A stretch of 64,000 bases of DNA. Origin: Opisthorchis felineus (Eukaryota > Platyhelminthes > Trematoda > Opisthorchiida > Opisthorchiidae). The notes beneath the pieces are model-generated. The model was not told the origin of the DNA and ran no database searches. It worked only from the letters and a program-made list of their open reading frames with translations. Every line of letters begins with the position of its first letter. The stretch's first letter is position 1. Positions 33,574 to 45,152 of the stretch are shown here, in pieces. The DNA is taken from positions 472,911 to 536,910 of the forward strand of contig SJOL01004667.1 of assembly GCA_004794785.1 (NCBI GenBank). Reading direction: 5' to 3'. Both the position numbers and the translations under genes were made by a program.

Positions 33574-35773
33574 GTAGTTAGCCAGTCCATTGAAGTATCA
33601 TTTACAGTGGACTAGGTATTTTTTTGTTTCTTTTGAGGGAGTATCCTGGGTGTCGTTGTCTTGCGCGGACCGAGTTAAAAACCTTGGTCATCTAGACAAT
33701 GGTACAAATTCGATTATATCGTTCATTCATTCAACTTAGCACTACAATTTTTGCTGATCGGGGTACATCATCCGGTACAACATCGTATCATTAGCTACAT
33801 TGCGGGTTGCACCATGCCGTGTTCAGTCAGTATCACACTCAGACCCTATCCATCTTTCACAATGACAGACAAGCCCTCTACATGGCAGTGATGGCAATCT
33901 CACTCGGTTATATCCGATTTTCCCCTAGGACATTCATGACTTTGCCTAGAGAGAACAGCCTTGAAAGTGGTTCTGTCGTCATAATGCTGTTCTGTTTACA
34001 AGTTCACCAGGCGTAGCGTTTATTGTGGGCCATGCATGTCGCCACTGGATATGCCCCATTATTTCCCCTGGTGCTTTGAACTCAGCAGACATGTCAAAGA
34101 TGCCACTATTACTAAAAGCTTTACAGCTCTGGCTATAGAAAAAAATGCGGCATTCTTGATTTTTTCAGCTCACGCAGTCACTAAAACATCTGGCACAGCT
34201 TGGAGACGCTTAACACGAAGATCCCGGTATCCTTGCTGACATTTCTGGTACCGCAAGTATTCGTGCGTAATCCTCCACAGACATCGTGGATTCTCACGTG
34301 GTTTATTTTGTGGCAGTTATAAACAGAAACAAATTTTTCAGCAATGACTAATTAAATTGGACTTTCAGAGCAATAAACTCCAAAAATTCGTGCACCCCCT
34401 CAATTTTTCTTCTCCCGTTTTACTCTGTATAATGCTTCCGAAAACCGTAATGAGGAAAACTGGAGACCGTAGTAGGAACAGCAGTGGGCATAGGAGTGAT
34501 GTTTGACTAATCTAAGAATCCCAGCGCGCCTTCGGGCCTTACATTTTGATAAGTTCCAGATGTCTGCTGGGCGGGCCTCCTCAAATTTCATTTATTTGCA
34601 AGGACGAGGATGCCTCAATGGATGTGCATCTTATCTACGTTTACAAGGTTTGGGACGTTTTACTAAAACCACTTCGGTTAGTTTGCTAATCGTTGCAAGG
34701 GACGCCTAAGCCATTAACTACTTCTCACTGAGTTTTCCTAACTAATAATCTTTGGCGATTAGTCTTTCATCTGTTTTGGGTAGACGGCCCGTGAAATGGC
34801 AGTAAGAGCTCCCAGTTGAATATTAAAGACTCATTCTGAGGTCATGTGTTAGCTCTGAGTACTCTTGTTTGAAGAAACTGGACTGATCTGGTTGATGACC
34901 GCATTTGGTCCAATTATATTTCGATGGTCTTATATTGTGTTGCTTGCAGTGTATCCCTTCTCTTTGTAAATGCAGATGGAATAACTGGATAATAATTTTT
35001 CGGAATAGTGAAGTAAATGTGGTTTACATGCTCAGAATCCTTCTGACCATGGGAAATTCTAGACCTCTCATCGCAGATCCGAATCTGCTACAAATTGTCA
35101 GCCAGCTGCATGCTTTTAGGTGCGGGGCCGACGTAAGTAAAGCTGAAAGTTTCTGAATGTTTTTATGGCGGAAATCGTTTGAGAAAGTAAAAGACTTTGC
35201 ATAGATGTTGCATATGGAGCGGGTTGCATTTTCATAGGTTACATGGTAACTTGTGTGATAGCGCTTAGCTGGTGAGGCTGGGGGTTAGGCTCCTCGCACT
35301 GATAAGGTGACCTCAGGTGCCTGATGTTGCCGGCTTTAGATAGCAGCAAGAATGGAGGAAACCAATACTGGTGTGCGCATAAAAGCTGCCCATTTTGAGG
35401 CTTAAACAGATATTTAATTTGCTGTGTTTAACGCCCGATCAATAAGTGATGAAACTGCGTTCAGTTCTGCACGCCATTTGTCTCAATCCATTAGACAGTA
35501 GCGTTTATTTGAGGGCAGTTTAAACCTGTTTGATGCTTACAAAATATTTTGATATAAGACTTAGATAGGTATGTTTAAAATGACTAGCACCGTCTACACT
35601 TTTGATGTATAGGAAGTGTTTATCCCACAAGAGAGCTCGAAATATTGGTGATCTTCGTTTTCACAGACGCTGCAGTTTGTTAATAATCCACCAGATAACA
35701 CAGAAATTTTTCGCCTTTGAATTGGGGTGCATCGTACCATATGGTGGTTGATCAGTAGATTTTTAATTGCTGC
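33574..35773. other. Unidentified sequence left of the Gypsy element
   Basis: About 2.2 kb. ORFs at 33807-34239 and 34905-35156 carry no motifs. No repeat shared with the rest of the window was seen. Confidence 0.35.
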
Positions 35774-36270
35774 CTGTTGTGTCTGACTGCTCTTCCCGCT
35801 CCATTGCCTAGCGCCAATAAAAGACTCACCGATAAGGAACACAACAGGTTTATTGTGAACGAGCGCGTGCGTGCGAGTGCGTGCGAGTGCATCACTTACA
35901 AGGAACCTCACGCTAGGTTGTTTGTCTGTTGGCCGAGCTTGGTAGGTGGATTGCAAACGTTTCATCACCAATCGAGGTGACATCGTCAGTGCGGTGTTGA
36001 GTGGGTGACCCACTGCAATCCAACTGCCAAGCTCGGCGAACAGACCAACAACCAAGCAGCTCACACGAGCTACCTATTTTCCAAAACATTGCCGACCTCA
36101 CGCTATTTTGAATTAGACTTTCATCGATCCAGGCTGTTGCTGGATTGATTGAATGCTTTATTGGCCTGGAAGCTTGCAGGCTTTCCTATTGAGATTTTGG
36201 TGGAGTTCTAGGGTGTCATTAGGTTCCGGGCGTTCTGGGTTCCCTTTAGGAGTCTGGCCTCCCTGATACC
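35774..36270 (-). repeat. 3' LTR of the Gypsy element (with a nested hairpin element)
   Basis: It aligns to the 5' LTR at 45768-46074 over its whole length once 190 bp (the insert 35916-36094 plus one copy of its target duplication) are removed: both are then 307 bp. Shared landmarks are AAAAGACTCACCGATAAGGA and TGCTTTATTGGCCTGGA. The two LTRs differ at many positions, so the element is not recent. Confidence 0.85.
35905..36105. mobile_element. Small hairpin (MITE-like) element with 11-bp target duplication
   Basis: The insert 35916-36094 is bordered by the perfect direct repeat ACCTCACGCTA (35905-35915 and 36095-36105), which occurs once in the other LTR. Positions 35916-36053 form a long hairpin whose arms are about 40 bp each, with few mismatches, starting GGTTGTTTGTCTGTTGGCCG and ending in CAACAACC. 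A 41-bp non-paired tail lies between the hairpin and the right duplication. An 11-bp duplication would suit a Mutator-like element, or a SINE copied by a LINE. No ORF. Confidence 0.75.
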
Positions 36271-36625
36271 TCCCCTTTTGGCCGCTCAACGTAAGATTTT
36301 CGGCGCGGATCAAGTTGATAAGTTTCCACCAGTCTTCTGGTGCGACCGGTACGGCATCTGGGTTGCAGCAATGGATCCGTCTTGGTCGGAACATGTGAAG
36401 CGGTGGCTATTGGGGCTGATCTTGAGAGGTCAAAGGTTTCAAGGAGCAGGTTGAGTTCTTGTAACTGTTCTTCCGCCTTTGGGAGCGGAAACTCTGTCAG
36501 CCGTGGCTGATTGACGTGTCGTTTTCATATCAATAACCCCACCTGGACGCTGCAAATCACCTGACCGGTTCTTTTGAGGATGACTCCTACGGTCCATCTT
36601 CGGTGCCCGCGGCGATAGTCCCTGA

Positions 36626-37276
36626 CTACCACACACACACAGGGGGGAACGTTGGTTTCCCCTCTGTTGGTGATTCAAAACACATAAGTGTTGGCAGGAT
36701 GGCGTCATGGGTAAGACTCAACCGTCTGTTCGTCATAACCTCTGCTGGAGAGCGACCGTCCGGAGACTGTGAATTAGGAGTTGCTCTATAATTCAGCAGG
36801 AACGTATACAGGGCTTCTGCCATGGTCCCTTCCCCTTCTGCCTTTGTCAGCGCGCGTTTAAGGGTGTCTACGAACCGTTCAGCTTGACCCTTGGATTGGA
36901 GATGGAATGGTGAGAAAGTAACATGCGTGATGCCGTGTCTCCGAACGGATTCACCATTCTGGTGGGATGTGAACTGAGCACCACTGTCGGACACAGTAGT
37001 TTCCGGGATACCGTACATTGAATACCAATGCCGCAGTTTAGTGATGGTTGCCATCGTTGTTGTCTCATATATAATAAGGTCTTCAGGCCACTTACTGAAT
37101 TCATCGGCAACGATGAGGAAGCATTGTCCGTTAATTTGTCCTGCAAAATCCACATGAATGCGCGACCATGGTTTTTCTGCCTGTGGCCGAGGCTGCGGCG
37201 ACTGTCGGTTGGGTAACTTCTGGGCAGCTGCCCAACGGAAACAACTCCGACATACCTGCTCCATGTGCCCATCCAT
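36626..37276 (-). CDS. Gypsy integrase
   Basis: A 216-residue open frame with the end of the N-terminal zinc finger (Cys 9 and Cys 12), then the integrase core. The catalytic triad is complete: Asp 43 (HVDFAG), Asp 97 (VSDSGAQFTS) and Glu 133 (GQAERFVDTLKRAL), with the classic 35 residues between the second and third. The enzyme joins the element's DNA ends to the host chromosome. The frame continues to lower coordinates only with stops, so the C-terminal domain is broken. Confidence 0.85.
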   Translation of the reverse strand: MDGHMEQVCRSCFRWAAAQKLPNRQSPQPRPQAEKPWSRIHVDFAGQINGQCFLIVADEFSKWPEDLIIYETTTMATITKLRHWYSMYGIPETTVSDSGAQFTSHQNGESVRRHGITHVTFSPFHLQSKGQAERFVDTLKRALTKAEGEGTMAEALYTFLLNYRATPNSQSPDGRSPAEVMTNRRLSLTHDAILPTLMCFESPTEGKPTFPPVCVW

Positions 37277-37435
37277 ACGGGGCCGGTAAACCTAGCTGCG
37301 AGCAAGGGCTTTCATGCAACTTATCCCTGGATGCCCACCGTGGAACTGTGCTGGGACCCGGTGGCGAAGTTCGATGAGAATTACAATTTGGTCACAAAAG
37401 AAGAGGCAGCCACTAAAAATAGATACTAAACTCCG

Positions 37436-38591
37436 TCATTGAAAAAGTTTTCGGAGTTCCCCCGATGGACCGGCTGTTGGCCAACTGGACTGGTGGTACT
37501 CCATTGCCTTTTGTAATATGCTGTCATTTTTGGTGGCATCTCGGACCGCGTCAAAAGTCATGGGTAGTTGGTTCATGGTCTCCAAAACCAAAGCACAATC
37601 TTCCGTTTTGACGGCAACGGTTGCTGTGACGGTGTCTTCTGGTTTCATTTCGTGGGAAGTAAATAAGCGCGTTAGCGCACCGGCCTGCCCAATTTTCTCG
37701 GTTGAGGCGTACTTTATGACAGAGTTGTAGCCGAGCAGAATCGTGCTCCATCGTTGTAGACGGTTAGCTGTGTAGACCGTGATACCTTTCTTGGGGCCGA
37801 ACATATCCAGCAGTGGTTTGTGATCCATCACAAGCGCGAAGTGTCTGCCGTAAAGCATTGTTTGGAACTTTTCACCCCAAAGATGATGGGTAGCTCTTCT
37901 TTCTCAATCTGACCGTAATTCCGTTCAGCTGGAGCCAAGGACGTTGCGGCATTAGCGATCGGCTTTTGCGTGCCATCAGGAAATGTGTGAGTACTGACTG
38001 CACCAACTCCACGGTTCGATGCGTCAGTTGTGAGAACGATAGGCAGTTGGTGGTTGAAGTGCGTGAGTAAAAGTTCAGACGGCAACAGCCTCTTCACTTC
38101 TTCGAACGCAAGCTTACAGTCGCGTGACCAATTCCACTGACATCCTTTGGTCAAAAGTTTGTTGAAAGGTTCGCGCAACCGATGCATAATTGGTAGGAGG
38201 GCGTTGTAGTAGGTAATCAATCCCCAAAAGGCTTGAGTTCAGCAACGTTCGACGGTGGAGGCATCCTCACAATCGGGTCGATATTGGACGGGTCGGGTCG
38301 ACGGCCATTTTTGTCGATAATAAAACCAAGGCATTTCACAGAACTCAAGAGAAACTCACAGTTTTCCTTCTTTAGCCGGAACCCATAGTCAGTTGTCAGC
38401 TGAAGGTCCAAGCGGGACAGAAGGTCTTCTTTAGTGGCCCCCACGACGATGATGTCGTCAAGGTATGCGGCAACTCGGGTCAGATCACACAGCATCGTGT
38501 CCGTAATCTGCTGGAAGAGGGCTGGGACGGTTTTTACACCAAACGGTAATCGAGTGTACTGGAATAGGCCACGGTGCGCATTAATCGTCAA
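37436..38591 (-). pseudogene. Gypsy reverse transcriptase (second half) and RNase H, broken
   Basis: Three overlapping minus-strand frames. The first (38217-38591) holds RT blocks LLTIN-type start, FQYTRLPFGVKTVPALFQQI and the catalytic AAYLDDIIVVG. The second (37828-38220) holds the RT connection and the start of RNase H (VLTTDASNRGVGAV). The third (37436-37858) continues RNase H (YGRHFALVMDHKPLLDMFGP). Frameshifts near 38220 and 37850 and another near 38600 separate them. Confidence 0.8.
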
Positions 38592-38722
38592 AAGGTGTCT
38601 GGATTCCTCTGAGACTTCAACTTGCAGTAGGCTTCTGAAAAATCCAACTTTGCAAAATACGTGCCGCCGTTTATCTTGGCAAAAATATCGTCTGGTAACG
38701 GCAATAGATAGTTCACGGCTTC
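38592..38722 (-). pseudogene. Gypsy RT piece between the CR1 insertion and the frameshift
   Basis: Reads VNYLLPLPDDIFAKINGG and YFAKLDFSEAYC, the palm region with the first catalytic Asp. The frame then fails and resumes at 38591. Its N-terminal partner (KKPNG, then [14 protein letters not shown]) is at 43755-43926, on the other side of the CR1-like insertion. Confidence 0.7.
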
Positions 38723-38974
38723 ACGGATTGATACACAGGATCGAGGCTTTTGTCCAAGTTTCCCGGGTTGGTTTTGTTCTTGTCGTTCAGCGGCTGTTGT
38801 ACAAATAGAATGCGCAAACGAAAAAAGGGTGTAGCACTGCTCTTTAATTTCTTAGCGCGGGGCAGCAAGCTTGCCAGCACGAGGACTCGCATAAAAAAGT
38901 GTTTACTAGCTCTTTGAACTGGGTTCTAGAGGGGGCGTGGACAGCCGTCAGAGGAAGGTTATTCCATGTAGCTA

Positions 38975-39332
38975 CTACACGAAATAAGAAAAATGTTGCC
39001 TAATAACAGTGTGCACTGTGAGCTTAAAAATCTTTTTAACATGTTCCCGCCGTGTGTTTGCCGGCTCAACGGTGAGAAACCTGCTGGCCAACGCTTGTCC
39101 AAACAGGGCACAAGCAAGAATTAGGTCCCCTCGGAGGTGGCGATACTCGAGGGGGAAGCGCCGCGAGACGCATTTCGTAGTCCACGGATTTAAGGCCGGC
39201 AGCCATTTTCGTAGCAGATCGCTGGACACGCTCAATGAGGATTACGTCCTTCGTGCGCTCTGAGTGGACAACTTGGTTGGCGTATTCAAGCAGCGGTCTG
39301 ACGTGGGCCCCATAGAGTATTTGGAAGTCCAT
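38975..39332 (-). pseudogene. CR1-like pol C-terminus
   Basis: Reads [17 protein letters not shown], then [19 protein letters not shown], the standard C-terminal block of CR1/jockey-type proteins. The matching RRLRGDL-like part ([20 protein letters not shown]) follows in the next frame after a shift near 39160. Confidence 0.75.
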
Positions 39333-39451
39333 GCGAGTAATACGGGGAAGGTGCTCCTAATCATTCGTAGAACGGCGACTGCCTTTTGGGACGATTTCTC
39401 ATGGTGCAATGAGAAGGACATGTTTAAAGAGAGCCACATACTCAAATTATT

Positions 39452-40189
39452 TTAGGCATCTATCTTCGTGATGTCTTCTGGTCCATTCTCACCATGCACG
39501 ACAAAGGCGTTCGCTGAGTCCCCTCCGAATGACATATGGGCGCACTTTTCCTCATTCAGAGGAAGGTGCCAGTCCAACGACCATTGTTTTGCAGCACCTA
39601 CGTTCATTAAGAGGGCACTTGCATTGAAACTCCAGGACTTCAAGTCATCCGGAAAAAGTAGACATGGATTTGAAAGAACGGCTGGAAGGTCGTTGACGCA
39701 CACCAAAAACAGCAATGTTCCCAGAACGGAGACTTGAGGAACTCCAATGGAGACCGGCTCTGGAGAACAGTAGTTCGAGCCTACTTGCACTCAAAACGTT
39801 CTGTCTGATAGGAACGCCTTGGTCCAGAGTAGGATTTTCCCTTGAATCCCGTAAGACTCGAGTTTGTGGAGCAGCGGGACGTGTGGGACTCGATCGACTG
39901 CTTTTGCGAAACCGAAGAATATGGCATCCGATGTGAGTCCCTCGTCCTTGGCTTGGGTTGAACTGTCCACAAATACGAGCATGTTCGTCACGCAAGAACG
40001 GTTTGGGAGAAATCCGTGTTGAACTGGAGATATCAATTTGTTGAAGGTGAGGTGGTCTAGGATGGCTCGCTTAAGAATGCGTTCCATCACCTTGCATGGC
40101 ACGCTAGTGGGGCTTATAAGCCTGTAGCTGCCAGGCGATAGTAGGTCACCAGTTTTTTTTAGATTGGAGTGACAGTCGCTTCCTTCCAA
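39452..40189 (-). pseudogene. CR1-like reverse transcriptase, frameshifted
   Basis: Two frames. The first (39791-40189) has YRLISPTSVPCKVMERIL, VQHGFLPNRSCVTNML and motif A altered to FFGFAKAVDRVPH, without the usual Asp-Phe. The second (39452-39790) has motif B GVPQVSVLGTLLFLV and motif C FPDDLKSW, where the Asp pair is kept but Pro replaces the usual Ala. The changed motifs argue for a dead copy. Confidence 0.75.
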
Positions 40190-40908
40190 GTGGAGGGAAG
40201 TTGGCCTTCGTCAAGCGACTGACGAAACACAAGGTAGAAATGATTTGCCAGTGTGAACGACATTTCCTTCAGGATCCTTGGATGGACTTTGTCGGGCCAC
40301 AACGCTTAGAACGGGTTGATCTCGTGCAAGAGATGACGAATGTCCTGCACCGTGAAGACCAAGTCGGTTAGAGGCCGTTCGTAGTTACGCCTTGACAAGA
40401 TTGGATTTGACAAGGACGCTGGGACTGAATATAGACCCGCATAGCGTTCTCTGTAGAAGTCAGATACCACTCGTGGGTCCCCCATTTCTTCCCTCAAGGA
40501 AAACGCGGATGGCTTGTTTCTGCAGCGATGCCTCATGTATTTAAACAGCGCATTTCTGTTTTTTTGGGCGAGGTCCGGTTTCGTGGCTTGTTTTTGTGTG
40601 TTCCATTGGCGGATTCCTGATTTACAGCGCTTCCGCATTTTACGAACTGCCAGCTCGTCTTCCGTGTCTCCTGTAGTCAACTTTTTGAAAAATAGTTGAG
40701 ACCTCTTCTCCGGAAGACACCGAATCCTTTTAGGTAGCTTGCGGCTAATCCGGCTGCGTGCTGGTTTTCTTGGGAGAAACATCACGTCAGCCTCGTGAAC
40801 TTTCTGGACAATGGTCCTGTGCAAGTCCTCCACTGTGGCTGGTCCCAGTTTAACGTGTTCGAGAAAGATGTGCATCCCTGAAAAGTCTGCATGGCGGAAG
40901 TTTCGAAT

Positions 40909-42104
40909 TCACGTTTGAGGTTCGAGATTTCTGGCCCAGTAGCAGATGAAATCAAATGGTAGCGTACAGTGGTCACTATGTCCCAGTGGAGTGCTAATTA
41001 TCACCTGATTGACGAAGTGTCTTTCGTTGGAGATGACCGAATCCAGGAGGGATGGTAGTTGGCCTGCGCGGTATCTGGTGGGTGCAACAACATGTTGAGT
41101 CCAAGCGCCCTGTTGAACGACTTTGGTCAGCGCGGCTGAAAAAGGTCCACTTGATCCGACGCGCTGGAGCCACATCCAGAAGGCCTTTGGAGCGATGAAG
41201 CCAACTACCAGCAAGAGATGAATGAAGTGGTAGCTGGAGGAGAGTTGCTCAAGTGTTCGTATGAGGAATTGGTCATCTTCCGGAGGACTCGAGGGGCAAC
41301 GGTAGACCACGCCGAGAAGGAGGGAGTTGGACCCGCGCGGCGGGATTTGAATACGCAGTGCACCACAAAAAGGTGCAGGAGTGGTATCAGAGAGGACAAT
41401 CAGGATGGGCAGGGCCGCATGTAGGTACAAAGCAACCCCATCAGCCCTCCCTCGTTTTGAGTCAGCTCGAAAACAGAGTAGCCGTCTATCGAGATCTCCA
41501 TGTCAGAGACATCTGGTGTGAGCCAGGTCTCTCTGAGTGCGATTATGGACAGCTGTTCAGGGAAAACTGGCTGGTTAATATCGCAAAGTTTGTTGAAAAG
41601 GCTGAAGCAGTTAGTGGACGAGCATTTCAACACTGTCTCTGTTGCCTCCAAAGGAGAGGAGCCGAGAGGTGTGTAACCAGAGGGGTTAGCAGACTTAATG
41701 GCTGTACGTCGGGTTTGAGTCCAAGGCTTCAAAGGGGCCTCTGCGGCATACTGGTCTGCTTCCTGTCTTGTTGGTTTCGAGGGCTGCTTTTTATTTGCGG
41801 TTTTCGCCCTGTGGGAGCCTGGTTTGCGCAGGACTTTTATCTTCCTGGGACGAAGTTTTTTTCCCGGTGGGCGAAAATTTCGACAGCTACTACTTGTAGC
41901 TTTTTCAATACTGCCTTTTGGGCGATCAGATTTGCTGTTGTTCAACGATTTGGGGAATACTTGCGTCTGTTTGGTTTCTTGGGCATTTTTGCGCGCTTTG
42001 ATCAAAAAGGTGTCTCTGTGAGGCCCTGAGTAATGGGTAGCAGCGCCAAGAATTGGTTCTTTTAGTGGAGCTCCCATGAGGCTCGTTTTCGCAGAGGACC
42101 GCAA
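40909..42104 (-). pseudogene. CR1-like endonuclease, frameshifted
   Basis: The first part (41400-42104) ends with the start of an apurinic-type endonuclease (ALRETWLTPDVSDMEISIDG, where the active-site Glu-Thr-Trp is intact). The second (40909-41430) has GVVYRCPSSPP, LLDSVISNERHFV and the final catalytic SDHCTLPFDF (as GHSDH). Residues that should read GDFN are altered to VGFIAP. The enzyme would nick the target DNA. Confidence 0.75.
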
Positions 42105-43030
42105 TTTGCAGCCACCCAGTAGTTTTCTGATGTGGCTTGTGGCGAATCAGATGTGGCTTGTTTGGCTGCAGTCGAATTTCTTTCTTATTTATGTGGATTC
42201 CCGAGTCGCCCGCGATCGGCGTGGCCAACTGGGTGTACGAGGGATTTTCCGGCTCGTTGTGGTCTGGTTTGTGGCCTTGGCTGTCGGGGTCCTGGGCGAC
42301 GACTGAGTCCACAGTCGAAGAGATCACTTTCGACAGAGTGGAGCTGGAGATTAGCAGCTTTACATTTTTAGTGGTTCTATGGTTTTTGCAGCATTCCCCG
42401 ATGTCGAGATCAGTGCACGTGTTTGATCTGTTGGTAGGTTTCGCCGCTTGTCTCCGCACGTCTGACTCAGTCCAGCTCAGAAGTCGGGACTTGGGTGTGG
42501 GGATCACTGCTGAACCTTTTTTGCCTGTTACTGAAGGAAGCGCTGATAGCTCTAAGTACTTTGGGCACCGCGTTCATGTGAGGCTTGCCTCCTCCCGAGC
42601 ATCGCTGCCCTGTGTAGTCAAGGGGTCCGCGGTGGTTGCGTCGGCGTACTTTTAGGAGCACAAGGGTTTATAACTACAATCGGTTCGGCCATAAGTTTGG
42701 GGTCGGCTGAAATGGCTCCGAGCGGAAGCCAGTTTCGCACATCTCCCTTAGAACTGCTGTGGCCCAGCTTACGCGCCTCTACAGGGCGATCCTCAGATAT
42801 ACGCCTGATGGTGGGGTAGGTCTTTTGAATGCTAATAGCCCGCTCCAAGATTTTTTGCACGGCAGATGAAGCAGAAAGGGTGACTAGAAGCCCAAGTGTT
42901 CGCTTGCTTCCCTTCTGGCGTAACCAATATGAGTGAAGTAATTCGTGGTCGAGCTTCGTGATGGCACTACCAGGGAGCGACTGTGCCCGCCTCGTGGGCG
43001 TGAATTTTCTGTAGAACTACCCCCAGATGA

Positions 43031-43630
43031 TCAGCCTGCCCCCACTACGTGCCTGTCCACTAGAGATGCCGTGGCGGTCTTTATTGCCGCATCAGAGAGC
43101 CGGATGGCTTTATTCGTAGCCAGTGGACACGGGATGGATAGCGCAAGGTACTCGTTCAGCGAAGAAAGTTCTTTATCAACTTTCGTCCATGTGGCTGTGT
43201 TATTTGCGTTTGCATCCCCCAGAGCTTTGGAAAGAAGCTCTAGTTTCGCCTCGAGTGTCCCAATGAAAGCGGAACAATCACACTGGCCTTTTCGATTTTG
43301 CAGTGAAGATTTTGTTCCGTTTTTGGTGGCTGTCTTCTTGGTTGTGGAATGCATTGCACCCTTAAGGTAGAGACAGCTGGCGCAGACAAACAGGTCAGGA
43401 GATTTAGCCAGTTGGCTTACCTGGTCGTCCTGTAAGCCCGTGCATTCAAAGTGCCACCAGGCCTCGCAGGAGTGGCATTGCACACCACGTCTCAGATTCG
43501 ACGGACACCCATTTCGTCCACATCTGTTGTGGTCCATCGATGGCTGTGGAGAGCAGCCTGTACTGATTTGTGTCATCATCGAGAAAGGGTTCAAAATAGG
43601 CACTGAGTGCGGAATAACAGAGGTTATCAC
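43031..43630 (-). CDS. CR1-like N-terminal protein with PHD finger
   Basis: A 199-residue frame. Residues about 37-86 have the full C4HC3 spacing of a PHD finger: Cys-x4-Cys (CGRNGC), Cys-x2-Cys (CHSC), His-x2-Cys (HFEC) and Cys-x2-Cys (CASC), with the typical Trp-Trp before the His. PHD-like fingers are known in the first protein of CR1 elements, where they probably bind nucleic acid or chromatin. A hydrophilic stretch of unclear fold follows. Confidence 0.75.
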   Translation of the reverse strand: MITSVIPHSVPILNPFSMMTQISTGCSPQPSMDHNRCGRNGCPSNLRRGVQCHSCEAWWHFECTGLQDDQVSQLAKSPDLFVCASCLYLKGAMHSTTKKTATKNGTKSSLQNRKGQCDCSAFIGTLEAKLELLSKALGDANANNTATWTKVDKELSSLNEYLALSIPCPLATNKAIRLSDAAIKTATASLVDRHVVGAG

Positions 43631-43755
43631 GTAAATGTTACGTTAGAGCGAAAAAATTCAACAAATGACACGTGTGAACGCTGTGCATAGACTGAACAGT
43701 GTGAAATTCTTTGACAAAATCGCACGAGGGAAAAACGAAACCGATTTCGAACGTA

Positions 43756-43926
43756 CCGTCCAAGGCATGATTCAAAGACGCAGAGTAATCGGCACAGATA
43801 CGTACGGCATCCGTTGGGTTTTTTGACAACCACGATTGGTGCAGCCCATGATGATTGACTCACCGGCTTCAGGACTCCGGCATCTTTAAGGCGTTTGAGT
43901 TCAGCATCGGGGACCGGTAAAACCAC
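43756..43926 (-). pseudogene. Gypsy RT N-terminal piece
   Basis: Reads [20 protein letters not shown] and VVKKPNG, then after a one-frame change [16 protein letters not shown], the entry to the Gypsy RT. It ends at the CR1-like insertion. Confidence 0.75.
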
Positions 43927-44270
43927 TCACGGCACTGGCCTTTTGGGTCTAAAAACTAGCTAGACGTCCGGGCGCAGATGAAGCACCGCTTTTGCCTTCG
44001 GGCAGCATCCAAGACCTTCGCTGAAAACGTCGTCATATTTCTGTTTTAGTCGTAGGATCGCGGCATCGAATGGGTTACTCGCCTCAGACACTCAAGTTTT
44101 GGGTTGGTTTTGATATGCATAAGTTGCCGATTGACAATGTTGAAAGATGCAAGCGATCGGTACAGTCTATACCCAGGAGATTAAGCTCAAAAGCAGCAAG
44201 ATAGACAATACCACAATCACGGTGGCCTGCTATCTCCACCTCACAATGGAATTCACCGAGTAGTTGAAGC

Positions 44271-44567
44271 TTACCTTGAAACCTCTCTGGCAGTATTCAT
44301 TGTTTGTCTGGGTTTCGGTGATCCGATCTTTCCCCAGGTGGGTCGGAAAACAATCGTTATATCGGAAGCCGTGTCGAGCTGCAATCGAATCGTTCTTCCG
44401 TTTGCTCTGATTGTAACGTACTTGCGACGGGCGTCGATCTGGTCATCAAATGTTGCAAGTATTGCGCTAAAACGGTGCTCTGACTGGCCCCGTCTGTCTC
44501 GTGGCTGCGTCTTTGGCAAGCTTTCCGCTTCTGGCACTGGCTTTGCCTGTGCCCAAGTCGATTGCAC
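44271..44567 (-). CDS. Gypsy aspartic protease region
   Basis: A 98-codon frame. RKYVTIRANGRTIRLQLDTA leads into the active-site stretch DTASDITIV, equivalent to the DTGSxxT of retroviral-type proteases with Gly replaced by Ala. The dimeric enzyme would cut the element's own polyprotein. The part after it is shifted. Confidence 0.7.
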   Translation of the reverse strand: MQSTWAQAKPVPEAESLPKTQPRDRRGQSEHRFSAILATFDDQIDARRKYVTIRANGRTIRLQLDTASDITIVFRPTWGKIGSPKPRQTMNTAREVSR

Positions 44568-44962
44568 ACTGAATATTTGTGCTTTTTATAGGGACAGTCG
44601 CGAAAATGCCATCCGCCGCATTGCCAGCCTGCTGAAGGGGGCTTTGCCCCGTTCGAATTTGCCGCCACGGGAGGTTTCCTAGGTATCGTCTTGGCAATGT
44701 TGAAAGCAGGGTTGGATGAAGGTCTCTCCAACATGGCCGTATCGTGTTCAAGATTCACAAGGCGCCGGCACTCATGGGTAATGGACTGCAGCGTTATTTC
44801 GGGAGTTTGGTCAATCTCGTTCAATAGTCTTGCTCTGATATCACTGTCTGAATGCGACTGAAGACCACATATGAAAATAAGACACTTGAACTGGCCTTCG
44901 GTTATGGTGTAAAGAGGAAGGCACTTCGCTGCGGAGTTGTTTATTAGAAAAACGCCAACCAA
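44357..44962 (-). CDS. Gypsy gag C-terminal part with zinc knuckles
   Basis: A 201-codon frame overlapping the protease frame. It has the end of a capsid-like region (FKCLIFICGLQSHSDSDIRA) and then two nucleocapsid knuckles: CGGWHFRDC and SVCNRLGHRQSQC. Each lacks its first Cys (Gly and Tyr stand there), so zinc binding may be lost. Gag would coat the RNA. Confidence 0.7.
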   Translation of the reverse strand: MVGVFLINNSAAKCLPLYTITEGQFKCLIFICGLQSHSDSDIRARLLNEIDQTPEITLQSITHECRRLVNLEHDTAMLERPSSNPAFNIAKTIPRKPPVAANSNGAKPPSAGWQCGGWHFRDCPYKKHKYSVCNRLGHRQSQCQKRKACQRRSHETDGASQSTVLAQYLQHLMTRSTPVASTLQSEQTEERFDCSSTRLPI

Positions 44963-45152
44963 ACAGTTACAGACTATCGGATAGGAAAGTTAAACTCTCA
45001 TTTGCACGTTGTTTTTAAAAACGGAATATCCATCTTCTTCTCGAACGCGTCTTCTTGAACTCTTCTGGATATTCATTGACTATCGCACAGTTGCAAGCAA
45101 AAACTGTAAAGTAGTTCCACAACTTCTGTAATAAATCCCACCTTTCATTAGA

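Larger units (their letters stand above)
38723..43755 (-). mobile_element. CR1-like non-LTR retrotransposon nested in the Gypsy RT
   Basis: A near full-length element of about 5.0 kb. Minus-strand parts in order: PHD-finger protein (43031-43630), a charged linker (41926-42860), endonuclease (about 40909-41700), a long linker (40306-40875), reverse transcriptase (39452-40189) and a CR1-type C-terminus (38975-39332). Frameshifts separate several of them. It interrupts the Gypsy palm domain between [11 protein letters not shown] and VNYLLPLPDD. No clear target duplication was found, which is common for CR1. The borders are given to within some tens of bases, judged from where the Gypsy protein stops and restarts. 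Confidence 0.8.

Noticed and set aside
35944..36053. Hammerhead-ribozyme-like core on the minus strand (CTGACGA, a six-pair stem, then GAAA) inside the hairpin element
   Set aside because: The cleavage-site triplet can be placed, but stem I cannot form and stem III is broken by an internal loop. The relative at 14919 also lacks the CTGANGA box.
41358..42655. Long plus-strand ORFs (223 and 172 codons)
   Set aside because: They are antisense shadows of the CR1-like protein, whose minus-strand frames carry recognisable endonuclease motifs.
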